Origin: an uncultured Bacteroidota bacterium
GTDB lineage: Bacteria > Bacteroidota > Bacteroidia > Bacteroidales > 4484-276
Reading direction: 5' to 3'
Length of the DNA stretch: 64,000 nucleotides
Assembly (NCBI GenBank): GCA_903944895.1
Contig: CAJATL010000206.1
Location: 40,021 to 104,020, forward strand
Shown here: one piece after another, positions 41,568 to 49,960 of the stretch
Position numbering within the stretch: the first letter of the stretch is position 1
Layout of the letters: each line of letters begins with the position of its first letter
Translations under genes and position numbers: made by a program
The notes under the pieces: generated by a model
The model's input: the letters and a program-made list of their open reading frames with translations, nothing else
What the model was told of the DNA's origin: nothing
Databases searched by the model: none

Positions 41568-43913
41568 TTATTCATATTTGATGGCATTTACCGGATCTCT
41601 GATTGCGGCGTTGTAGGCAAGAAAAAACACGGTTAAAAAGGTGATCATCAACGAAAGAAAACCGGCAATAATGAAAATGGAGGGTGAAAGCGTGATCTTA
41701 AAAGCAAAACTATCGAGATAGGTTTTCATAAAATACCAGGCAAGGGGCCAGGCGATAATATTTGCAATCGCTACGAGCCATAAAAATTCGCGTTGCTGAA
41801 GCACGATAATCTGAGCGATCGACGAGCCTAAAACATTACGGATGCCGATTTCTTTGGTTCGTTGCTCGGCCATAAACGAGGCCAGTCCAAACAATCCAAG
41901 GCACGAAATGATAACCGCAAGTATGGCAAAATAGCCGAATATTTTACTCAGGCGGGTTTCGTTCTGGTAGATTTTTTCGTAGGTGGCATCCAGAAATTTA
42001 TACTCAAACGGGAACGCCGGCACGAAGCTATTCCAGGAACTTTCGATGGTATTGACCGATTTTTCGGTGTTTTCTCCGTTAATCCTCACAAAAACAAACT
42101 GGGTGCTTGCGGGCGCGTTAAAGATGATGAGCGGGTCGATTTCGGATTGCATTTTTTGAAAATGAAAATCCTTAACCATGCCAATAATCCGGAACCTGTA
42201 ATTGTCGCCCCACGAAATCCATTTCCCCACCGGGTCTTCGATTCCCATGAGCTTTGCGGTTTTTTGATTAACAAGAATTGCGGAGGTGTCGGTGGAGAAA
42301 TCTTTCGAGAAATAGCGGCCACTCACCAGGTTTATTTTCATCAGTTCGGGGAAGTCAACATCGGCAAACTCAAGATTGATGAGCACATCATCGTTTTCAT
42401 TTTTGTTTTCCCACGAAAAACCACCACTGTTGCTGCCTACCATAAACGGGAGGTGCGAGGAGCATCCAACAGCCAAAACATCGGGATTGGTTTTTAACTG
42501 CCCTTTAAAAGCTTCGTATTTATCTTTGAGATCGCCTCTGAAACTGAAGAATATCACGTTTTCTTTATTCATCCCAAGGTCGGAGTGAAGCATGAAGTTC
42601 AACTGCCGGTACATAACAATGGTGCTGATGATCAGCCCAACCGAAAGCACAAACTGAAAAACCACGAGGCTGCGCCTGAACCAGGTGTTGCCCTTAGGAT
42701 TGTTTCCGTGGGATTTCATCACTTTTACTGGTCGGAATGATGAAAGGTACAAAGCAGGATAACTCCCCGCAATGATGCCCGTGAACAGGGTCACCAAAAT
42801 CAACGAAATGACGATGAACGGGTCAACCAGCGAAAACGACAGCTCTTTGCCGCTCAGTTCATTAAAAAGCGGAAGAAACAACTGAACCAGGAGCATGGCG
42901 AAAATGAGCGAGATGAACGACATCAGCAACGACTCGCCGATAAACTGATAAATGAGCTGTTTGCGGGTGGCTCCAACGACTTTCCGCAGCCCGATTTCGC
43001 GGCTTCGCTTGGCGGCGCGGGCGGTTGAAAGGTTCATAAAGTTGATGCACGCAATCAAAAGGGTAAAAATGGCAATGATTCCAAAAGTGTAAATACTCCT
43101 GATTTTGGTCGGGGTTCCATCGTAATAATAAAGGTTTTCTTTGCTAAGCGGTGACAAAAACAATGTGGTGGTAATGGTCGTATCCTTTTGCACCTGCTGG
43201 AAATAATTGGCGAACTTTTTATTGAAATCGCTGTAATCCACTCCGGGGCTGAGTTGTGCGTAAATAAAAAAAGTGTTCCAGTCGTATTCTTTTAAGGTAA
43301 AACCCATTTCGATGAGATAATCGAAAGGAATATAAAAATCGTCCTGGAAGCTCGAGTTTGTTGGTGGCCGCTCAATCACAGCCGTTATCCTGAAATCCTG
43401 TTTATCGTTGAACCGGAGAAACTGACCCGTAACATCGGTTTTCCCGAAGAACTTTTCGGCAGCTTTATCGGTAATAACCGTTGTAAAAGGCTCCTTAAGC
43501 GCGCCATCCAGCGTTCCCGAAACGAGTTTAAAATCAAATACCTTAAACAGCCCTGAATCGGCAGGCGTGATGGATTCGATAAATTTTTTGTCACCAAAAC
43601 TTACCACGGCCGACTGTTCGTAAAACCTGAATACTTCTTCAAATTCGGCGAAGTCGCGCTTTGCATCTGCCGCCAGTGGTGCCGGCATACACGGCGTAGT
43701 TAACGGCCCGGTGGTGTATTGCTGTGTCTGGGCAAACCTGTAGATGTTATCGAAATTCCGGTTATAGCGGTTGAAACTCAGTTCGTGATAAAACCACAAA
43801 CTTATCAGGATGAAGGCGGCAAGGCCCACCGAAAGCCCGGAAATATTGATAAAAGTATATCCTTTTTGCCGGATGATTCCACGGATCGCTGTTGTAAGAT
43901 AGTTTTGAAACAT
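41568..43913 (-). CDS. FtsX/MacB-type ABC transporter permease
   Basis: 781 residues with the doubled architecture of Bacteroidota antimicrobial-peptide-type permeases: helix 1 (GYTFINISGLSVGLAAFILI), a MacB-like periplasmic domain, an FtsX block (ACINFMNLSTARAAKRSREIGLRKVVGATRKQLIYQFIGESLLMSF, residues about 285-370), a second soluble domain, and a final FtsX block (GLFGLASFMAEQRTKEIGIRNVLGSSIAQIIVLQ to the end). No ATPase gene is adjacent. It is 6 bp after the DUF4097-type gene and likely belongs to the ECF sigma-controlled operon. The transported substrate is unknown. Confidence 0.85.
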   Translation of the reverse strand: MFQNYLTTAIRGIIRQKGYTFINISGLSVGLAAFILISLWFYHELSFNRYNRNFDNIYRFAQTQQYTTGPLTTPCMPAPLAADAKRDFAEFEEVFRFYEQSAVVSFGDKKFIESITPADSGLFKVFDFKLVSGTLDGALKEPFTTVITDKAAEKFFGKTDVTGQFLRFNDKQDFRITAVIERPPTNSSFQDDFYIPFDYLIEMGFTLKEYDWNTFFIYAQLSPGVDYSDFNKKFANYFQQVQKDTTITTTLFLSPLSKENLYYYDGTPTKIRSIYTFGIIAIFTLLIACINFMNLSTARAAKRSREIGLRKVVGATRKQLIYQFIGESLLMSFISLIFAMLLVQLFLPLFNELSGKELSFSLVDPFIVISLILVTLFTGIIAGSYPALYLSSFRPVKVMKSHGNNPKGNTWFRRSLVVFQFVLSVGLIISTIVMYRQLNFMLHSDLGMNKENVIFFSFRGDLKDKYEAFKGQLKTNPDVLAVGCSSHLPFMVGSNSGGFSWENKNENDDVLINLEFADVDFPELMKINLVSGRYFSKDFSTDTSAILVNQKTAKLMGIEDPVGKWISWGDNYRFRIIGMVKDFHFQKMQSEIDPLIIFNAPASTQFVFVRINGENTEKSVNTIESSWNSFVPAFPFEYKFLDATYEKIYQNETRLSKIFGYFAILAVIISCLGLFGLASFMAEQRTKEIGIRNVLGSSIAQIIVLQQREFLWLVAIANIIAWPLAWYFMKTYLDSFAFKITLSPSIFIIAGFLSLMITFLTVFFLAYNAAIRDPVNAIKYE

Positions 43914-43919
43914 GTACTA

Positions 43920-44606
43920 TTATTTTTCTTTGCGAAGATAAATATCCCCGCTTATCGTTTCGAGTTTGATGGATTTTCCGCCTCCATTTAACGTTGCCAT
44001 AATATGACCACCTCTGAAAACCCGCATATCAGGCTCTTTGTTTTCGGTTTCCAGATCGAGGTCTGAATAAACTTCGCCGGTGATGGTCTTGGTTTCAAAA
44101 GAGGCTTTAATATGCGGATCAATCGAAAAATCAATGAATCCGCTGATTGTTTTAATGTGCATCGGCGCTTCAAATCCCGTAAGTTCGATATTGCCGCTGA
44201 TGGTTTCCAACGCAATAGTTGTTCCTTCGGGTAGAAAAACCTCGTAATCAATATCAATTTTCACACATTGGTCATCCGATTTTGTAATAGCGCCATCAAC
44301 AACCTGGTATGAATGATCGCTCAGGCTTTTAAGATTATTGATTTTGCCAGTCATTTTAATGCCCGAAGCCACCGGCTCTACATTAAGTTCGTATTTGCTG
44401 TTGTCGGCATTATCGTTGATGTTCACGGTAGCTTTAACGCTAACCTCGCTGTTTTCCCAGCTTTTGATGATGATATTATCGGCAAAATCGAAATTCATTT
44501 CTGCAGTTTTATTTTTTTCAAGAGCCACTGTTTTCTCGAAAACCTCCTGAGCCATCGTAAACGAAAAGCATAAGAAGGCCAGGATGATAAAGATAAAATT
44601 CTTCAT
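43920..44606 (-). CDS. DUF4097-type beta-strand repeat protein
   Basis: 228 residues. Signal peptide (MKNFIFIILAFLCFSFTMAQ), then short repeating strands of the DUF4097/putative adhesin kind: GTTIALETISGNIELTGF, MHIKTISGFIDFSI, ASFETKTITGEVYSDLDLE, IMATLNGGGKSIKLETISGDIYLRK. The recurring T-I-S/T-G and GGG turns suggest a right-handed beta-helix. These proteins often accompany sigma/anti-sigma pairs and envelope-stress systems. It is a paralogue of the next gene and is 6 bp before the permease. Confidence 0.75.
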   Translation of the reverse strand: MKNFIFIILAFLCFSFTMAQEVFEKTVALEKNKTAEMNFDFADNIIIKSWENSEVSVKATVNINDNADNSKYELNVEPVASGIKMTGKINNLKSLSDHSYQVVDGAITKSDDQCVKIDIDYEVFLPEGTTIALETISGNIELTGFEAPMHIKTISGFIDFSIDPHIKASFETKTITGEVYSDLDLETENKEPDMRVFRGGHIMATLNGGGKSIKLETISGDIYLRKEK

Positions 44607-44680
44607 AATCTCAATTGTTTTATTTGACCTTAAAATTTTGGAAATGTTACACCTCGCAGGGTGAGATTTTGAAAATTAAA

Positions 44681-44725
44681 AATCTTCCCGTAAAGGTCGT
44701 CTGTTTGGATTCCTTTCCGGGAAGA
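44681..44725 (-). terminator. Intrinsic terminator or attenuator inside the sigma operon
   Basis: Minus strand TCTTCCCG, loop of about 26 nt, CGGGAAGATTTTT. It sits between the two DUF4097-type genes and could lower expression of the distal one and the permease. Confidence 0.6.
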
Positions 44726-44735
44726 CTTGCAGCAA

Positions 44736-45524
44736 TTATTTTTTGCGAAGGTAGAGGTTGCCGTTGATGGATGAAACCGTCACTTTTACGCCGCCACCAT
44801 TAAGTTTTCCTTTTATGCTGTTCATGCCGCCCAGGAAGCGGGCTTCGCCGTTTTCGTTCTCTTTTTTGTCAACCAGGATATCAAGATCAGTATAAATATC
44901 ACCCTGGAGGGAGCTAAGATCGAAATCGGCTTTGGCACCCGACGGCAGGGTTAGGTCAACCTCGCCATTGATTGATTTTACCGACATTGGGCTACTCTGG
45001 TTTACTGCTGAAAACATGATCGTGATGTCTCCGTTGATTACATCAAAAATCAATGGGCCGCTCACATTTTCGCAGTTGATGCCACCATTCATGGTACTGA
45101 TTTCGATTTCGTTTTTAAAGTCTTTAACCTGAACATCCGACGAAGTAAAGGGACTTGTGTAATCGAGTTTAACGGCAATGCCTTCGGGCACCATAAACGT
45201 ATAACTTGCTTCGCTTGATTGCTTGGTAGCACCTGAAATGCTGATGATGTTGGCAGCCTCGGCAACATTCAGCCCGAGATTTGTATTATCGGTGCCGCCC
45301 GCCGAAAGTGGTTTAAGGCCTTTGGCGCGTTCGGGCAGTTCACTTAAGCCATCGGCTTTGATGATAAGTTCACTTCCGCTGGTTCCGGTTATTGTAACCT
45401 CCCCCGACAGTTGCCCGATTTCGATTTTTTTTATGTTTTTAACGTTGCTTTTGAATTCCTGGCCAAAAGCGTTGCCAGCGCATAAAATGCTTACTGTAAT
45501 GAATGCCTTCAATAGTGTTTTCAT
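44736..45524 (-). CDS. DUF4097-type beta-strand repeat protein, paralogue
   Basis: 262 residues with signal peptide (MKTLLKAFITVSILCAGNAFGQ). Repeated strands: IEIGQLSGEVTITGTSG, IEISTMNGGINCENVSG, LIFDVINGDITIMFSA, MSVKSINGEVDLTLPSGAKADFDLSSLQGDIYTDLDI and MNSIKGKLNGGGVKVTVSSINGNLYLRKK. The ending INGNLYLRKK parallels ISGDIYLRKEK in the next gene, so a gene duplication is clear. No catalytic residues. It lies in the minus-strand run from the sigma factor to the permease. Confidence 0.75.
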   Translation of the reverse strand: MKTLLKAFITVSILCAGNAFGQEFKSNVKNIKKIEIGQLSGEVTITGTSGSELIIKADGLSELPERAKGLKPLSAGGTDNTNLGLNVAEAANIISISGATKQSSEASYTFMVPEGIAVKLDYTSPFTSSDVQVKDFKNEIEISTMNGGINCENVSGPLIFDVINGDITIMFSAVNQSSPMSVKSINGEVDLTLPSGAKADFDLSSLQGDIYTDLDILVDKKENENGEARFLGGMNSIKGKLNGGGVKVTVSSINGNLYLRKK

Positions 45525-45559
45525 GATGAATGATGTATTTAATTATGTTTATAAATTTT

Positions 45560-45836
45560 GTTGTTGATGGTGTTTTTTGCAGAGCGCAGAGCGCAAAGGG
45601 AAGTCGGCAGTCGGAAGTTGCCAGTCGCCAGCCCCGATAGCTATCTGGGGTCGCCAGTTGTCAATTTCCATTTTTGCAATCTTCTCCCGCCGAAGCGGGA
45701 TTTCGGCTAACGCCTCAACATTCCCCCCGATAGCTATCGGGGTTCCATTTCTCCAACATTCCACTTTTCCAAATTTCCATTCTTCCATTGTCGAATTGTC
45801 GAATTGTCGAATTGTTCCATTCTTCCCCTCTTCCCC
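45560..45836. repeat. Intergenic low-complexity block with palindromes
   Basis: Words of the type CAGTCGGCAGT / CCAGTCGCCAG and TTCCATTCTTCC, TCGAATTGTCGAATTG, all imperfect. CCCCGATAGCTATCGGGG occurs perfectly at 45725-45742 and with one extra base at 45632-45650. Open frames here are made of these words and are rejected. Confidence 0.6.
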
Positions 45837-46640
45837 CTACACCAGCGTTAGAATCCCTTTTTCGGCTAATTTTTTTACCGATTCGTTGGTGCTGTTTTTC
45901 TCGAGCAATTCTTTCATCTTGTCAACAGCACGTTTGTCCTGTATTTCGACAAGGATATTGATGAGCGAAATCTGGATAATCGGGTCGGTTTGGAGGCTAA
46001 GAGTTTCCACCAAAGCATCCTTGACCAATTGCTGTTCTTTAAATTTGGAGAGGGCGTTTACTGCGGCCATCCTTACGTTGCTGTTATTGTCGGTGTTCAT
46101 CGTATTGATGAGGGCTTCGAGGATTTTTTTGTCGGGAGCGGTCATTTCCTCGAGGTAATTTGCAGCCATGATTCGCTGGCTTGCCGAAGGCTGATCGAGT
46201 TTGGTCAGGATGAGCATATCCTTCATCTCGGTTATCTCCTTTTTAAGATCTTCGGTCTGACTTAGGCCTGGATGATTTGAGCTGATTAATAAACCAAGCA
46301 CCATTCCGGTGATGAGCAAGGCAAACCCGGCTGCAATCTGTCCAAAAGTGGAATAAAACCAGCGAATCCTGAGTTCCGGTTTTGCCATTGCAAGTCCGGC
46401 AGAAACTACCTTTTGTTTTTCATTTTTTAGCATGGTCTCAAAATTTTGTCTGAGAAGTTGGTCGGGTATTTCTTTCGGTATTTTGTTCATTTCTTCAAAC
46501 AAAATCACCAGTCTGTCAACCTCTTCACTGCATGATTTACAGCTTTCCAAATGCGTTTTTACGAAAAGCGTTTCCTCTGGATTGAGTGTTTTATCCACAA
46601 AATCGATCAACAGCAGTTCTATTTTTTTACAGTTTTCCAT
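45837..46640 (-). CDS. Zinc-finger anti-sigma factor with HEAT-like periplasmic part
   Basis: 267 residues. The N-terminus has the anti-sigma zinc site H30-x3-C34-x2-C37 (KTHLESCKSCSEEVDRL), a linker, a membrane helix (GQIAAGFALLITGMVLGLLIS, residues about 99-120) and a periplasmic part with HEAT-type helices (NVRMAAVNALSKFKEQQLVKDAL, PIIQISLINILVEIQDKRAVDKMKELL). It would hold the ECF sigma at the membrane and release it on a signal. It follows the sigma gene with a 187-bp low-complexity gap. HEAT repeats in an anti-sigma factor point to a protein signal. Confidence 0.8.
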   Translation of the reverse strand: MENCKKIELLLIDFVDKTLNPEETLFVKTHLESCKSCSEEVDRLVILFEEMNKIPKEIPDQLLRQNFETMLKNEKQKVVSAGLAMAKPELRIRWFYSTFGQIAAGFALLITGMVLGLLISSNHPGLSQTEDLKKEITEMKDMLILTKLDQPSASQRIMAANYLEEMTAPDKKILEALINTMNTDNNSNVRMAAVNALSKFKEQQLVKDALVETLSLQTDPIIQISLINILVEIQDKRAVDKMKELLEKNSTNESVKKLAEKGILTLV

Positions 46641-46664
46641 GATTTTAAATTTTTGTTTCGCAAA

Positions 46665-46815
46665 GGCTAGTAAGCAGTTAGCAGTTGGCAGTTGGGAGAG
46701 GGCAGTTTACAGTGGCCAGTCGGCAGTTGGCCGTATTAATTAGAATCTTCCATTCTTCCATCATTCCACTCTTCCATTTTTCCATTATCGAATTGTCGAA
46801 TTGTCACATTCTTCC
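46665..46815. repeat. Low-complexity repeat between sigma and anti-sigma genes
   Basis: GCAGTTAGCAGTTGGCAGTTGGG and CTTCCATTCTTCCATCATTCC-like words, plus TCGAATTGTCGAATTGTC, as in the block at 45.6-45.8 kb. Confidence 0.55.
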
Positions 46816-46827
46816 ATCCTTCCCTTT

Positions 46828-47373
46828 TCACACCATCTGAAAATAAATTTCCTTTAGTCGTTTAATTGCCCGGTGCACCTTTACTTTTACTGCCGGCACC
46901 GAGCTTCCGGTAATTTTGGATATTTCCTCATATTTTAATCCCTGAAACCGGCTCAGCTCAATCACTTCCTGCTGATCGGCCGGAAGCCTTCCAAGTGCTT
47001 CTTTGAGTATTTCGTGGCGCTCGGTGTCTTCCATTTCCTCGATTGCATCCTTGTCGCGACTGGCAATGGTTTCGGCATCATCCACATCCGAAACCAAGTA
47101 CCTGTTTTGGTTGTAATAATCGATATGAACGTTGCGTGCCAACTGGTAAATCCAAGTTTTGAACGGGTGTTTTTCGTTATAGGTTTCACGGTATTTCAAA
47201 ATCCTTCCAAAGACGTTTTGTGTCAGGTCGCGGCTGGTTTCCCGGTCGCCCGTAAGCCGCAGGAAAAAGTTGTAAAGCTTAACATGATATTTTTCAAAGA
47301 TCGGTGAGAGGGCATCCAAATCGCCCTCTTTTACTGCAACCATTAACTCCTCGTCTGTACTGAAAATCTTCAC
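46828..47373 (-). CDS. ECF RNA polymerase sigma factor
   Basis: 181 residues from the GTG at 47373 (KIFSTDEELMVAVKEGD); the frame could also use a TTG at 47412, but family members begin just before DEELM. Region 2: LYNFFLRLTGDRETSRDLTQNVFGRILKYR and HPFKTWIYQLARNVHIDYY (core binding and -10 recognition). Region 4: LGRLPADQQEVIELSRFQGLKYEEISKITGSSVPAVKVKVHRAIKRLKEIYF, a helix-turn-helix. It is paired with the anti-sigma gene and followed by the DUF4097-type and permease genes, its probable regulon. Confidence 0.9.
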   Translation of the reverse strand: MKIFSTDEELMVAVKEGDLDALSPIFEKYHVKLYNFFLRLTGDRETSRDLTQNVFGRILKYRETYNEKHPFKTWIYQLARNVHIDYYNQNRYLVSDVDDAETIASRDKDAIEEMEDTERHEILKEALGRLPADQQEVIELSRFQGLKYEEISKITGSSVPAVKVKVHRAIKRLKEIYFQMV

Positions 47374-47821
47374 CGGATTTTGTTTTGTTGTTGTTCGTTT
47401 ATTGATTACCAAAAAATTTGAAAAAGGTTACTGCAAGATAGGATTTTTTATTAAAAAAAATGAAGAAGCCATAAATTCTCTGATCTGTTACCCGGCATGT
47501 ACCAGGAAAAACTGATAAATTAATACCTTCGAAAAACTCATGTGATATTATGAAATGGTGGAGTAATCAAACATCCAAAAGTAATTCTGATTTTAGTTAT
47601 CATGATTTTAACGTCTGCCGGTAAAAATCAAATCAATCCGGAAAAGAACCAGATACTTATTGACCAGATTTCGCCCGTTCGGGACTCTTTAAAAATGATT
47701 GATATTTCAGTGCGGATAAAATTATCCCAATAGTTGTTGGATTATTAAAATCCTGTGTACGTTAACCTGATGTTTTACTAATTTCTGACCGAAAATCCGG
47801 CACAAAAACCTTCATCCTGCT
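47374..47821. other. Intergenic region
   Basis: About 450 bp; includes the unused 5' extension of the sigma gene. GTTGTTGGATTATTAAAATC at about 47734 resembles the right end of the 145-bp repeats at 57 kb. Nothing else was recognised. Confidence 0.45.
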
Positions 47822-48685
47822 TTATCCAAGCTCAAAGGTGGTTATTCCGAAAATCTTATCAACGGCAATTTCCGGTGGTTTGCCGTAATACATCCGGGCA
47901 CATTCGAAAACATAGGTTGTATTAAAAGCTTTTGTAAGCTCAACAGCCGACTGGTTTATCATCGGAATATCGAGATAAACCGGCTCACCGGGAACAGCAT
48001 TCAGGCAAGCTTTGTAAAGCTCTGCGGCAATAGCAGCGTCATCGGCAAAGAGCGGACAGATTTTATAGCCTTTGCTTGCTTTTCTCATCACAGCAAATCC
48101 TTTAAGTCCGCCATTTTCGACAAATTTAAAGGTTTTGCCGTCCGGCAGTTCTATCCAGGGCTTAATAAATTGTGGTCTTTCAAAACCAAAACATTGCAAG
48201 TCAAAAGCCATCACAGCGTCAAAATCCTCATCAGTGATGGGGGTGATGTGATTATTAATTTCGAAGACTGTCCCGGTTTTTTCGTGTCTTTCGTCGCGGA
48301 AAGCGATTTCGAAACCACCTTTTTTATAAAAAGGCTGCATGGCCAGAACGCCATCCATGCCGATTGCTGCTCCGGGGTTTAATCGCGCAAGCAGCGTGTC
48401 GCGCCGTTGGTACCAGAGTTTGCGGCCAATGCCCGAAGCGCGGTATTCGGGTTTTACAATAAAAAAGCCCATAAAACCAAAGGCTTTTTGGTATGAGACG
48501 ATGGAGCCGCCGGCAATCATTTCATCGCGATCAAAATATCCATAAAAGCCTTCAGGGTCGGTTGCGAAGAAAACCTCAGCATCGTGAGGGCCGGGGTTCC
48601 AACCTTCCTGTGCTGCCCAGTTGACAAGGGTTTTTAAACCATCGGGGTCTAAAAGCCGGAATTGTAAGTCGTCAGCGATTTTCAT
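47822..48685 (-). CDS. Tandem GNAT-family acetyltransferase
   Basis: 287 residues from ATG 48685; the frame continues to 48730 but the family start MKIADDLQFRLLDPDGL lies here. The first GNAT domain (residues about 5-135) has GFMGFFIVKPEYRASGIGRKLWYQRR, with the acetyl-CoA loop RASGIG. The second half (HITPITDEDFDAVMAFDLQCFGFERPQFIKPWIE ... GFAVMRKASKGYKICPLFADDAAIAAELYKACL ... PVYLDIPMIN) matches the C-terminal domain that accompanies YitH/HolE-like GNATs. Substrate unknown. It stands alone. Confidence 0.8.
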   Translation of the reverse strand: MKIADDLQFRLLDPDGLKTLVNWAAQEGWNPGPHDAEVFFATDPEGFYGYFDRDEMIAGGSIVSYQKAFGFMGFFIVKPEYRASGIGRKLWYQRRDTLLARLNPGAAIGMDGVLAMQPFYKKGGFEIAFRDERHEKTGTVFEINNHITPITDEDFDAVMAFDLQCFGFERPQFIKPWIELPDGKTFKFVENGGLKGFAVMRKASKGYKICPLFADDAAIAAELYKACLNAVPGEPVYLDIPMINQSAVELTKAFNTTYVFECARMYYGKPPEIAVDKIFGITTFELG

Positions 48686-48914
48686 AAGCCAAAACTTTAA
48701 AAATGTAGTCTTTGTTAAAACATAAGACAAAACGATGGTTTGTGTTTCAAAATATTAACAACGATTTAAGGCTTCGAAATTATGAAAATATTGAATGAAA
48801 TGAGCCATGAACGAAAACAGGTAAAGCCACGTTTGCTTATTGCTCAATCAGGAAAAGAATGAATCCGGCTTTTTGTAACGTTTTTAATATTGTTTGATGT
48901 TTGATGGTCTTTAA

Positions 48915-49436
48915 ATGCTAAAAATGAACCCGATGACTCGTTTCTTAATTTTTGCCGGACTGCTTTTTGCCGGTGGCTTGTCGGCGCAACACTGTCCTTT
49001 TGATGCAACAGGGATTATTGTCGTTAATATCCACTGCAGTAGCGACACGGCCAACATTACCAATCTTGAAGTGATTTTAATGGATTCGCTCGGCAAAGTG
49101 GTTGGCGAATTCTGGCGCAATCCCGACAAAATTACCTACCATGGCCCCATCGATTGCAACCACCGCGCTGATGTGACAAGGATGAGGTTTCCGTTTGCAA
49201 AGGATAATTATGTTTTTGTAGGTGCCATTAACCTGCTCAACAAGCCGCACACTATCAGCATCCGGGATATCGACGGAAAGAAAAATGGCGGAAATTTTGC
49301 TTCGGTGCTTGTAAAACTAACCAAAAGCGAGGTGTATTCGCTCTGTGGCACTTACAAAATGGAGGTCTATCCCGAAGAATACCACGATCAAAAGGTGGTT
49401 TACAAACCCCTCGAGATTTGCCTTTCGACAAACTAA
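48915..49436 (+). CDS. Small secreted protein of unknown function
   Basis: 173 residues; starts at ATG 48915 or 48924. Signal peptide (MTRFLIFAGLLFAGGLSAQ). The mature protein begins CPFDATGIIVVNIHC and has a beta-sandwich-like pattern with four or more cysteines (C27, C41, C81, C143 approximately), perhaps forming disulfides in the periplasm. ITYHGPIDCNH and FVGAINLLNKPHTISI are distinct segments but I cannot name the family. No sorting tail. A GC hairpin terminator follows after 20 bp. Confidence 0.6.
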   Translation: MLKMNPMTRFLIFAGLLFAGGLSAQHCPFDATGIIVVNIHCSSDTANITNLEVILMDSLGKVVGEFWRNPDKITYHGPIDCNHRADVTRMRFPFAKDNYVFVGAINLLNKPHTISIRDIDGKKNGGNFASVLVKLTKSEVYSLCGTYKMEVYPEEYHDQKVVYKPLEICLSTN

Positions 49437-49456
49437 AAAACATCCAAATTAAAATC

Positions 49457-49473
49457 GCCTCTGCGAGGCTTTT
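49457..49473 (+). terminator. Intrinsic terminator
   Basis: GCCTCTGCGAGGC followed by TTTT, 20 bp after the stop of the small secreted protein gene. Confidence 0.65.
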
Positions 49474-49564
49474 ACAAATAGAATTTGGTTAGCTTCAGGC
49501 CTTATGATCACAACAAGGGCGCTTTTTGGTAAGCACTGGACTAAAAGCAAAGCAATCAAACTAC

Positions 49565-49730
49565 AAAAATGAGTCCAGTCTAAAAACAGATGATTTTGGG
49601 CTAAAGCCCGGTAACTGTCTGGTTTTCAATTGCCCCGACCTTAAGGTCGGGGCATTTCATGTTCGTGATATTCAGGGCTTTAGCCACCTTGATAAAATTT
49701 ATAGAACCTTTTTAGACTGTACTCAAAAAT
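49565..49730. mobile_element. MITE-like element B, related ends to element A
   Basis: Left end ATGAGTCCAGTCTAAAAA (49569-49586); right end on the minus strand TTGAGTACAGTCTAAAAA (49709-49726). Inside are a perfect hairpin TGCCCCGACC-TTAA-GGTCGGGGCA and a GGGCTAAAGCCC / GGGCTTTAGCC pair. It is 166 bp, longer than element A, with the same end design. The remaining sequence up to 49960 includes TAGTTTTG (49925-49932), a possible -7 box for the TPR regulator. Confidence 0.6.
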
Positions 49731-49960
49731 GGGAATAAAAAGCCCGATAAACCCTATGAGAGAATCTAAAAAGAAGGCTCTGGTTTGAGTTTTTGATTTG
49801 GGCCGGCTTCAGGGGTAGGGTCTTTTGAACTTTCGATTTGCTAAAAAGAAGTGAAAACCATAGTAATTTGGGGTAAAAAACTTGATGTGTACCCATTAAA
49901 ACAAAATTTAACCACTAATTTTGTTAGTTTTGTCAGGTCAATACTCATAACAGGTAATTC

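Noticed and set aside
41862..42497. 211-codon plus-strand open frame inside the permease gene
   Set aside because: It is antisense to a well-supported FtsX-type permease and has no recognisable domain or start signal.
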